64,000 nt of DNA from an uncultured Lachnospiraceae bacterium (GTDB taxonomy: Bacteria > Bacillota > Clostridia > Lachnospirales > Lachnospiraceae): contig ONHB01000002.1 of NCBI GenBank assembly GCA_900317505.1, positions 1-64,000 of the forward strand, written 5' to 3'. The number at the start of each line of letters is the position of its first letter. The stretch's first letter is position 1. The translations under genes were made by a program, and so were the position numbers. The notes below the pieces were generated by a model. That model was not told the origin of the DNA and ran no database searches. It saw only the letters and a program-made list of their open reading frames with translations. Below are positions 43,312 through 51,383 of the stretch, one piece after another.

Positions 43312-44040
43312 ATGGAACATACATCAATTACCGTAAAGGATGTTAAAATACGATATAAAAGTGTTCAGTCCTATTCAATTAAAAAAAACCTGTTGAGATT
43401 AAAAGCTCCGGATGCAAAGGTGTTTGAGGCTGTGAGAGGTGTCAGCTTTGAGGTTTCGGAGGGAGAAATTCTCGGCATCATCGGCAAGAACGGAAGCGGA
43501 AAGTCCACATTGTTAAGAGCGCTTGCCAATATTTTCTCGGCAGATGAGGGAAGCATTGATCTGCACGGACATTCTATTTCATTGCTGGCAATCGGTGTGG
43601 GGTTTAAAAACCAGCTGACAGGGCGTGAAAATATCATGCTGTCAGGGATGCTTTTGGGATTTTCCGAAAAAGAAGTACGTGCTCATCTGGATGAGATTAT
43701 AGAATTTTCGGAGCTTGGAGATTTTATTGATCAGCCGGTGCGCACATATTCCAGCGGTATGTATTCCAAGCTGGCGTTTTCCGTAACGGCGATCTTAGAG
43801 ACTGATATTATGCTGATTGATGAAGTGCTGAGTGTAGGTGATGAGCATTTCAAAAAGAAAAGCTACGCAAAAATGAAAGAACTGATAGCAGGAAAAGAAA
43901 GAACGGTAGTGATCGTATCCCACAGTCTGGGCACATTACAGGAGCTGTGTGACCGGATCATGTGGATGCACGATGGCATAATCAAGGAAATTGGAAGGCC
44001 GAAGGAAGTTCTTGAACATTATAAGGAATTTATGAAATAA
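43312..44040 (+). CDS. ABC polysaccharide/teichoic acid exporter ATPase (Wzt/TagH-like)
   Basis: About 242 residues. Walker A GIIGKNGSGKSTLL, signature YSSGMYSKLAFSV, Walker B DIMLIDEVLSVGDEHF and the H-loop IVSHS are all intact. SLLAIGVGFKNQLTGREN is the Wzt/KpsT/TagH-specific stretch. There is no C-terminal carbohydrate-binding domain, unlike the long Wzt proteins, so it is of the KpsT or short TagH kind. ATG 43312 is preferred over 43306 because GAGG then has a spacing of six bases. It powers export by the upstream permease. Confidence 0.93.
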   Translation: MEHTSITVKDVKIRYKSVQSYSIKKNLLRLKAPDAKVFEAVRGVSFEVSEGEILGIIGKNGSGKSTLLRALANIFSADEGSIDLHGHSISLLAIGVGFKNQLTGRENIMLSGMLLGFSEKEVRAHLDEIIEFSELGDFIDQPVRTYSSGMYSKLAFSVTAILETDIMLIDEVLSVGDEHFKKKSYAKMKELIAGKERTVVIVSHSLGTLQELCDRIMWMHDGIIKEIGRPKEVLEHYKEFMK

Positions 44041-44093
44041 AGAAGAATGTATTATTGAATATATAAAAGTTTTTAATATGGAGATACCAATAT

Positions 44094-46736
44094 ATGGATG
44101 ACGAGATTTTGTTTTCGGTTATTATTCCGATCTATAATAGAAAAAAGTATTTACCGGATGCAATCGAAAGTGTACTGCACCAGTCTTTTGAAATGAGAAG
44201 AGTTGAGGTGATCCTGATTGATGATGGATCGACGGACGGAAGTGGAGAAATATGTGATCAATATGGGAAAAAATATCCCGATGTTATCCGGGTTATTCAT
44301 CAGCATAATCAGGGAGCTTCGGCAGCACGTAACAGAGGCGTTGCTGAAGCAGCCGGAAGATGGCTCAATTTCCTGGATTCTGATGATAAATTAGCAAAAA
44401 ACGCGTTTCGTGAAGCAAAAAAATTTATAAAAAAATATGATGATCAGACGGATGTAATTGCGTTTCCGGTGTGGTTTTTTGGCACAAGACACGGAGAACA
44501 TATTTTGAATTATAAATTTAATTCGGGATCAAGAGTTGTTGATCTGGAGGTGGAATGGAATAATCCTCAATTATTTATTAATTCGTCATTTATACGGGCG
44601 ACGACAGCTAAAAAAGTCGGATTTAATGATGCCGTGGATATTCCTACAAATGAAGATGCGCGGGAAATGCAGCGTATTTTGTTGGAAAAAAAGAAGATTG
44701 GTTTTCTGGCGACAACAAAATACTGGTATCGCAGACACAATGATACGTTGGTAAATCGTGCGAAAAGTAATCACAAATGGTATATTGATAGTTTGCAGCA
44801 ATTTTCATTATACATCATGAAGTATGCGGAGAAAAAATGCGGGTACATTCCTAAATTCATTCAAAATGTAGTGATGTATGAGTTTCAATGGCGATTTCGC
44901 CAGAATAAGCTTGCGCAGACTGTTTTATCGGAGGATGAATTACAGGAGTATAAAAATTTGCTGCTTGAAGTATGTGATATGGTTGATACAGATGTTATCA
45001 TGGCACAAAAGCAGTTATGGAGAGAACATAAAGCATATTTGATTTATCGAAAGGAGAGAAATTATTCTTATCTTTCAGTGTCGGAGAACAATATAGAAAA
45101 TACCCCATTAAGGCTCTCCTTTGCAACATTTAAAAAGGACCGGATATTGCTTGAAGGCTGGATTCCTCATTTTTTATTTGAAAGGAGATCGGTAGCACCA
45201 TTATCCGTTGCAGTGAATGATAAGATCATTCCGCTCTCCTTAAAAAAAATTGTTACGCAGCCTCAGTTTTTCGGACAGTATTTATATGATAAATACAGCT
45301 TTAGTGTTGATATAGATTTGAATGGAGAAAGAAGAGTCCAAATATGTTTTTTGCTTAAAACAGAAGATAAATTTGTTAAGATTAAAAAAATATTTCTGGA
45401 ACAGTTTTTTCCGCTGGATTCACATTACAGATATTCCTATAAACGCTATCCGGGATGGATTATGCAAAAGCGGGATGCGGATATCATATTAAAAAGATGC
45501 CGGTGCTGTTTGCATTACGAGTTGTCTTATTTGACAGGAATCATCCTTAGGGGACAGAGAGGTAGTAAAAGAGTTGCGGTTGTCCGGCTTTTATATGGAA
45601 TTTTAAACCAATTACCGCATAAAGAAATCTGGATGATATCGGATCGTATTCTGAAAGCGGATGATAATGGTGAAGCACTATTTACGTATTTGTGTAAGAT
45701 AAAACCAAAGGGGCTGAAAATATACTTTGTAATAAGTAAAGAAAGCCCGGATTACCGGCGTTTGAAAAAGATCGGACCGGTTGTCGGCACTTTTTCCGTC
45801 AAACACAGGCTATTACACTTATTAAGTACCTATAATATATCATCTCAAGGGGAAAAAATTGTGCAGCATCCGTTCCGAGGATATGAACTGGGATATCGTA
45901 GCCTGAGACTGCCCAAATTTGTTTTTTTACAACATGGCGTTACGAAAGATGATCTTTCGGCATGGTTAAACAGATACAACAAAAATCTGTTTGGCTTTGT
46001 GACAACAAGTATAAGAGAATACCGGTCAATTCTGGAAGGAGATTACTTTTATACAGAAAAAGAGGTCTGGCTGACCGGATTCTCGCGATATGATTATTTG
46101 AAAGACGATCATAAAAAAATTATTTCTATTGTTCCGACATGGCGGAGCTATTTGCTTGAAGGACTGAATAAGGAAAATGGAACCCATTTGTTAAGAAACG
46201 GTTTTATTAACAGTGAATATTACTTATTTTATAATGCTTTGATCAATCATGAACGGTTGCTTGAAGAACTAAGGAAAAACGGATATAAATTACGATTTGT
46301 TCCCCATCCTCTTATGCAGCCGTATATTGGATTTTTTCATAAAAGGGATGATGTGGAGTTTGCATCTCCGTCAGATTCATATCGGGTTTTATTTGCAGAA
46401 AGCAGTCTGCTGATTACGGATTATTCCTCTACCGTGTTTGATTTTGCATATCTGAATAAACCGGTTTTATATTGCCAGTTTGACAGAGATGATTTTTTTA
46501 GCGGGAAGCACACCTACAATAAAGGTTATTTTGATTATGAGAAAGATGGCTTCGGAGAAGTGGAATATAATTTGGAGGACACAGTTGAACGTATTATAGA
46601 ATATGCCAATAATGGATGCCAACTGAAGGAAAAGTACAAAAAACGAATTGAAGAAGTGTTTGCATATCATGATCAAAATAATTGCGAACGGATTTATCAG
46701 AAACTGATAAATATGAGAGAAGAGATACAGCTATAG
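44094..46736 (+). CDS. Fusion protein: GT2 glycosyltransferase + TagF/TagB-like CDP-glycerol glycerophosphotransferase
   Basis: 880 residues. Residues about 5-330 form a GT2 domain (FSVIIPIYNRKKYLPDAI, IDDGSTDGSGE, LDSDDKLAK). Residues about 335-450 form a beta-rich middle part. The rest is the GT-B fold of polyol-phosphate polymerases: VFLQHGVTKDDLS, SIVPTWRSYL, FVPHPLMQPYI and LLITDYSSTVFDFAYLNKPV, the TagF/TagB signature with the histidines and serines that bind CDP-glycerol. It may add a sugar and a glycerol- or ribitol-phosphate alternately. Base composition is AT-richer than the upstream operons. It follows the exporter genes directly, as in wall teichoic acid clusters. Confidence 0.87.
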   Translation: MDDEILFSVIIPIYNRKKYLPDAIESVLHQSFEMRRVEVILIDDGSTDGSGEICDQYGKKYPDVIRVIHQHNQGASAARNRGVAEAAGRWLNFLDSDDKLAKNAFREAKKFIKKYDDQTDVIAFPVWFFGTRHGEHILNYKFNSGSRVVDLEVEWNNPQLFINSSFIRATTAKKVGFNDAVDIPTNEDAREMQRILLEKKKIGFLATTKYWYRRHNDTLVNRAKSNHKWYIDSLQQFSLYIMKYAEKKCGYIPKFIQNVVMYEFQWRFRQNKLAQTVLSEDELQEYKNLLLEVCDMVDTDVIMAQKQLWREHKAYLIYRKERNYSYLSVSENNIENTPLRLSFATFKKDRILLEGWIPHFLFERRSVAPLSVAVNDKIIPLSLKKIVTQPQFFGQYLYDKYSFSVDIDLNGERRVQICFLLKTEDKFVKIKKIFLEQFFPLDSHYRYSYKRYPGWIMQKRDADIILKRCRCCLHYELSYLTGIILRGQRGSKRVAVVRLLYGILNQLPHKEIWMISDRILKADDNGEALFTYLCKIKPKGLKIYFVISKESPDYRRLKKIGPVVGTFSVKHRLLHLLSTYNISSQGEKIVQHPFRGYELGYRSLRLPKFVFLQHGVTKDDLSAWLNRYNKNLFGFVTTSIREYRSILEGDYFYTEKEVWLTGFSRYDYLKDDHKKIISIVPTWRSYLLEGLNKENGTHLLRNGFINSEYYLFYNALINHERLLEELRKNGYKLRFVPHPLMQPYIGFFHKRDDVEFASPSDSYRVLFAESSLLITDYSSTVFDFAYLNKPVLYCQFDRDDFFSGKHTYNKGYFDYEKDGFGEVEYNLEDTVERIIEYANNGCQLKEKYKKRIEEVFAYHDQNNCERIYQKLINMREEIQL

Positions 46737-46749
46737 AAAAGGAAATGCC

Positions 46750-47760
46750 ATGAGTAAAGATTTTCTGAAATCATCAATTGATTTTGTTATTGCCTGGGTA
46801 GATGGTGACGATCCGGTATGGCTTGCAGAAAAAAGCAAATACCGGTCAAATGCAAGACTTGAGGATGACAGTAAAACAAGATACCGAGACTGGGATAATT
46901 TACGTTATTGGTTCCGGGCTGTAGAAAAGTATGCGCCCTGGGTTGGAAACATCTATTTTGTGACATGGGGACATATTCCGGCATGGCTCAATGTGCGGCA
47001 TCCCAGACTTCATGTAGTCAGACATGAGGATTATATACCGCATAAATATCTGCCAACCTTTAATTCCCATACGATTGAACTGAATCTGCATCGGATTCCG
47101 GGACTTTCGGAACAGTTTGTGTACTTCAATGATGACATGTTTTTAAACAAAAAAGTGTCTCCGGAGCAATTTTTCAGAAACGGACTGCCGTGTGATATCA
47201 TGGGACTGGATTGTGTTGCATTTGGAAAAAACAGCGCCGGAAATTTCCATGCTAATGATATTGGGCTGATCAACGATCATTTTGATGTCCGTCAGTGTTT
47301 TAGACGACATATGGGCAGATGGCTGAATATCAGCTATGGAATGAAGGTATCTGTACGGACTCTGTTTCTGCTGCATAAGGGTTATTTTACCGGGTTTTAC
47401 AATCAACATATCACATCCTGTTTTTTAAAGAAAACCTTTGAAGAAGTCTGGGAAAAAGAGCATGAGGTGCTGGAGGATACGTGCAGCTGCAAATTTAGAA
47501 ATCAAACAAATGTCAATCAGTGGCTGATGAAATACTGGCAGTTAGCAAAGGGTAACTTTTGCCCGCGCAAAAAGAAGTTCGGAATGTATTTCCAGATAAA
47601 GGATGATACCTCCAGAATTACGGAAGCGATTAAAACAGAAAAATACGAAGTTATCTGTCTTAATGATACCGGAACCGTAAAAGATTTTGATAAGGTGCGG
47701 GATGAAATCTGTATGGCTTTTGAGGAAAAATTTCCACAGAGGTCCGGCTTTGAAATATAA
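46750..47760 (+). CDS. Stealth family sugar-phosphate transferase (first copy)
   Basis: 336 residues. IDFVIAWVDGDDPVWLAEK is Stealth conserved region 1. TRYRDWDNLRYWFRAVEKYA, then FNSHTIELNLHRIPGLSEQF and VYFNDDMFLNK are region 2. FHANDIGLINDHFD and later FRNQTNVNQWLMKYWQLA fit regions 3 and 4. Known Stealth proteins (for example meningococcal CpsF/SacB-type and human GNPTAB) transfer hexose-1-phosphate and make phosphodiester-linked glycans. The length fits a full bacterial member. It follows the TagF fusion after 13 bases and is paralogous to the gene at 48.6 kb. Confidence 0.9.
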   Translation: MSKDFLKSSIDFVIAWVDGDDPVWLAEKSKYRSNARLEDDSKTRYRDWDNLRYWFRAVEKYAPWVGNIYFVTWGHIPAWLNVRHPRLHVVRHEDYIPHKYLPTFNSHTIELNLHRIPGLSEQFVYFNDDMFLNKKVSPEQFFRNGLPCDIMGLDCVAFGKNSAGNFHANDIGLINDHFDVRQCFRRHMGRWLNISYGMKVSVRTLFLLHKGYFTGFYNQHITSCFLKKTFEEVWEKEHEVLEDTCSCKFRNQTNVNQWLMKYWQLAKGNFCPRKKKFGMYFQIKDDTSRITEAIKTEKYEVICLNDTGTVKDFDKVRDEICMAFEEKFPQRSGFEI

Positions 47761-47788
47761 TGGATGGATATTACTATAAAGGAGTTCT

Positions 47789-48619
47789 ATGAAAAAAACA
47801 TCACATACCTGTGACTGTATGGGTATCCCCGTTGTAGCAACCAATTTAAAATCGGCGGTGCACACCGTGTGTGGGCATCTGCAGGAGCACAGAGGGGACT
47901 ATATGACATTTGTCAATGTGCATACTCTTGTCACGGCAGTGGAAAATGGTGAATATAAAAGGGCGCAGGAAATGTCAGCCTACAGCTTTGCGGATGGAAC
48001 ACCGGTTGCCAAACTGCAGAGGAAAAAAGGCTATATAGAGGCAAAGCGGGTAGCCGGTCCTGACTTTATGGATGCTGTTTTGAAAATATCTCCCGATAAG
48101 GGATACCGTCATTATTTTTATGGAAGTACGCCGGATAATATAGGTCGGTTGGTGGAGGCGGTTTCAGAAAAATATCCGGGAGTGGAAATAGTCGGAAGCT
48201 GTGCACCGGAATTTGTAGAAACGATGGATGCAGATACTTTTGAGGAGATATTTGCAAAGGATATCGCAGAGATAGAAAAAGCTTCTCCTGATTTTATCTG
48301 GGTCGGACTGGGAGCACCCAAGCAGGAATTGTGGATGATGCATGCACAGGGCTGCGTCAGTGGTCTGATGGCAGGTGCCGGAGCTGCCTTTGATTTTATG
48401 TCCGGTGAAAAAAAGAGGGCACCTGTTGTATTGCAGAAGCTTGGACTGGAATGGTTTTACCGCCTGATGCAGGATCCTCGGAGACTCTTTCCGCGTTATA
48501 TTGAAACCAATATCAAATTTCTCAAATTATATCTGAGGGACAGTCTGAATCGTGAAAGAGCTTCGATTTGCCGGGATGTCAAAACAGAGGTAAATGAACA
48601 ATTATATGACGAATTATAA
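47789..48619 (+). CDS. WecG/TagA/CpsF family (GT26) glycosyltransferase
   Basis: 276 residues. TFVNVHTLVTAVENGEY, YSFADGTPVAKLQRKKGY, RVAGPDFMDAVL, HYFYGSTPDNIGRLVEA, FIWVGLGAPKQELWM and MAGAGAAFDFMSGEKKRAP run through the whole GT26 pattern; the aspartate in FADGTP is the likely catalytic region. TagA adds N-acetylmannosamine to lipid-linked GlcNAc as the second step of the wall teichoic acid linkage unit, and WecG acts similarly. The gene sits between two Stealth genes and overlaps the second by 26 bases. AAGGAG precedes the ATG. Confidence 0.92.
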   Translation: MKKTSHTCDCMGIPVVATNLKSAVHTVCGHLQEHRGDYMTFVNVHTLVTAVENGEYKRAQEMSAYSFADGTPVAKLQRKKGYIEAKRVAGPDFMDAVLKISPDKGYRHYFYGSTPDNIGRLVEAVSEKYPGVEIVGSCAPEFVETMDADTFEEIFAKDIAEIEKASPDFIWVGLGAPKQELWMMHAQGCVSGLMAGAGAAFDFMSGEKKRAPVVLQKLGLEWFYRLMQDPRRLFPRYIETNIKFLKLYLRDSLNRERASICRDVKTEVNEQLYDEL

Positions 48620-49619
48620 AAAGAAAGATGTAAATGCTGAAAATAAAATAGATTTTGTCATCGCCTGGGTCGATGGAAATGATAAGGCGTGGCAGGAAAA
48701 AATGGCGGAATATGGTCATGGAAAAAATGAGCAATTCCGTGACTGGGATTTTTTGCCCTATCTTTTAAAGAGCGTAGATCGGTATGCGCCTTTTGTACAC
48801 CGGATTTTTCTGGTTACGGATCGTCAAAATCCGGACTGTCTGTCTGATGCAGGCAGAGAAAAATATCGTCTGTCGGATGATCTGGTAAGGAAAATCAGAG
48901 TGACATATCATGAGGATTTCATACCACAAAAATATCTGCCGACCTTTAATTCCCATACGATTGAGCTGAACTTTCACAGGATACCGGGTCTTTCGGAGCA
49001 GTTTGTGTATTTCAATGACGACTTTTTGCTGACCGGACCGTGTGCGCCGGAGGATTTTTTCAGAAATGGTTTGCCGGTGGACTGCGGATGCCTGAATGCA
49101 ATCAACGGAAAGGATCCGGTATTTGCCGGAATCCAGTTTCATAATATGGCTTTGATGAATGAACATTATGATATTGGTGCAGTCAGAGCGCATCTTTGGA
49201 AATGGTTAAATCCAATCTATGGAAGGCAGAATATCAGGACGCTGCTGTTACTGCCGTTTCAAAGGCTGCAGGGAATATACAATCCGCATGGACCGCTTGC
49301 ATTGAAAAAGAACACTTATGAAAAGCTGTGGAAGCGGGATGGTGATATTCTTGATCAGACCTGTCTGTGCAAATTCCGGAAGGAAAGCAATGTTTCGGTA
49401 TATGTCATGCGCTATGAGCAGCTTTTGTCGGGCGATTTTGTACCGGGAAAGATAAATAACAGGTATCTTGAGGTAACATATCCGCTAAAAAGGATTGCGG
49501 CAGCTCTTGAGCGTCCGGGATCGGTCTGTATCAATGATACCGACATGGACGATATGATGTATCTGAAAAGAAAGAAACAAATACAATATTTATTAAAAGA
49601 AAAGTATTGTAAAAATTAA
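48594..49619 (+). CDS. Stealth family sugar-phosphate transferase (second copy)
   Basis: 341 residues with the same order of Stealth regions as the gene at 46.8 kb: IDFVIAWVDGNDKAWQEK, FRDWDFLPYLLKSVDRYAPF, IFLVTDRQNPD, FNSHTIELNFHRIPGLSEQF, VYFNDDFLLTG and CLCKFRKESNVSVYVM. The DNA also stays similar through the FNSHTIEL block, so the two arose by duplication, but they differ elsewhere and probably use different sugars. GAGG stands four bases before the ATG, which lies inside the end of the TagA-like gene, so translation is coupled. Confidence 0.9.
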   Translation: MNNYMTNYKKKDVNAENKIDFVIAWVDGNDKAWQEKMAEYGHGKNEQFRDWDFLPYLLKSVDRYAPFVHRIFLVTDRQNPDCLSDAGREKYRLSDDLVRKIRVTYHEDFIPQKYLPTFNSHTIELNFHRIPGLSEQFVYFNDDFLLTGPCAPEDFFRNGLPVDCGCLNAINGKDPVFAGIQFHNMALMNEHYDIGAVRAHLWKWLNPIYGRQNIRTLLLLPFQRLQGIYNPHGPLALKKNTYEKLWKRDGDILDQTCLCKFRKESNVSVYVMRYEQLLSGDFVPGKINNRYLEVTYPLKRIAAALERPGSVCINDTDMDDMMYLKRKKQIQYLLKEKYCKN

Positions 49620-49650
49620 AATAAATTATAAAAGGTCAGCAGGGGATAAT

Positions 49651-51315
49651 ATGTCAAACAAATTAGCATCAAATAACAAAAAAGCAAAGAAAGAAAACCA
49701 GGCACTTGAAATAGCACGTGCAGTACTGGAATATACGGTCATGGCACTTGGAATTGCACTCTGTGTACTGGTGCCGCTGTACTTAAAGGACGGCTACCAT
49801 GGTGTCGGGGACTGCAAATATGAGCTTTACAAATGGATCATGATATTCGGATGTATTATTGTGGCCTTTGCCTGTGTCCTGTATTTTTGCCAGGGTGGAC
49901 TGACAAAAATAAATGATGGGAAAACAGATGACGGACTGATAGCAAATGGAAGCCGCAGACTGTGCACCACAGATTATTTTGTATTTGCATTTTTAGTTTT
50001 TACTTTGATATCAGCACTTGCCGGCGGCAACTTCAAAGACTGTATCGCCGGATACAACGGCTGGTACATGGGAATTGTATCGATGTTCAGCTTTGCAGCC
50101 CTGTACTTTATGTTTGCCAAGGCAGGAAGATATTACAAGGCTGTTTTGTATGCACTTCTCGGAACATCATTTGTTGCTTATATTGTTGGTATCCTGCACC
50201 GTATGATGATTGATATCATCGGCACCTATTATCTTGGTACTGAGCAGGAGCTTGCAGCCGGTTACAAAAACCAGTTTCTTTCCACACTTGGTCAGGCCAG
50301 CTGGTATTCAAGCTTTGTCTGTACTGTGTTTCCACTCGGACTTGCCATTTTCTGGTGTGCGAAAAAGAAAAATCTTCGCATGATATCCGGGATTTTTACT
50401 GCAGTCGGAAGCATGACTCTGGTAACGCAAAACAGTGATAGTGCCTATATGGCAATGCTTGGATTTTTCTTTGTATTGTTCTGGTTTTCCGCAGCGGATG
50501 CAGGTCGGATGGAGCGTTTTTTAGAGACGATTGTTTTATTTCTGGCATCGACGAGGGTGATGTGTCTTTTGCTGCTGCTTCATCCCAATCCTTCTCTGTC
50601 TCTGGATGCACTGAGCCATTTTATGGTTTATTCCAAATGGATGAGTATTGCATTGATCCTTGCTGTTGTTCTCTGGGGGCTGAGCCTTTTAGCTATTAAA
50701 AAACAGACGTATCCGGCAAAGGTTATGAGAGTTGTCCGCCTGGTCCTTTTAATAGTGATCCTGGCAGCAGTTCTTTTTGCTATCATCATTCTTGCCTTGA
50801 GTGCGAAAAATGCACTGCCGGCAGGATTATTGGCCATTACGGAAAAAATCCCATATATGACATGGTCGGATAAATGGGGCAACGGACGCGGACAGACCTG
50901 GGCCTTTAGTATCCGGATGTACCGGGATATGGATATCTGGCATAAATTATTTGGTGTGGGCCCCGATGGCTATGCACCGTATGCTTACAGCCTGTATGCC
51001 GACCGCCTTGCTGAAATGTGGGGCAACCGGACGCTTACCAATGCACACAATGAATGGATGAATGCACTGATCAATTTTGGGCTGTTTGGCTGTATCGCCT
51101 ATATCGGTATCTTTGTATCGGCATGTGTGAATTTTGTCAGGAAACAAAAGGAGCAGCCGGTGTTGGTCGGCTTTATGGCATGTGTCGTTTCTTATATGTG
51201 CCACAATGCATTCTGCTATCAGACGGTATGCTGTACCCCATTTATTTTTATACTGATGGGGATCGGGATTTATATTTCTACAAATTACCACTTGCGCAGT
51301 GATATAGATATGTAA
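49651..51315 (+). CDS. O-antigen ligase/polymerase-like membrane protein (Wzy_C domain)
   Basis: 554 residues with about 12-13 membrane segments. The outside loop with FGVGPDGYAPYAYSLYADRL and NRTLTNAHNEWMNALINFG is the Wzy_C/O-antigen-ligase motif, with the conserved histidine in NAHNEW. FLSTLGQASWYSSFVCTVFPL is also typical. Such proteins join a lipid-linked glycan to an acceptor (WaaL, PglL) or polymerise repeats (Wzy). With an ABC exporter a ligase role is the more likely. The N-terminus is polar and lysine-rich. AGGGGA precedes the ATG. It stands between the Stealth genes and the secreted amidase. Confidence 0.83.
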   Translation: MSNKLASNNKKAKKENQALEIARAVLEYTVMALGIALCVLVPLYLKDGYHGVGDCKYELYKWIMIFGCIIVAFACVLYFCQGGLTKINDGKTDDGLIANGSRRLCTTDYFVFAFLVFTLISALAGGNFKDCIAGYNGWYMGIVSMFSFAALYFMFAKAGRYYKAVLYALLGTSFVAYIVGILHRMMIDIIGTYYLGTEQELAAGYKNQFLSTLGQASWYSSFVCTVFPLGLAIFWCAKKKNLRMISGIFTAVGSMTLVTQNSDSAYMAMLGFFFVLFWFSAADAGRMERFLETIVLFLASTRVMCLLLLLHPNPSLSLDALSHFMVYSKWMSIALILAVVLWGLSLLAIKKQTYPAKVMRVVRLVLLIVILAAVLFAIIILALSAKNALPAGLLAITEKIPYMTWSDKWGNGRGQTWAFSIRMYRDMDIWHKLFGVGPDGYAPYAYSLYADRLAEMWGNRTLTNAHNEWMNALINFGLFGCIAYIGIFVSACVNFVRKQKEQPVLVGFMACVVSYMCHNAFCYQTVCCTPFIFILMGIGIYISTNYHLRSDIDM

Positions 51316-51383
51316 TAAACTGACATTAAAGTGTGTTTACATAACAATTACGACGAAAATACTAAGGCAAAAGGCGGTACAAC

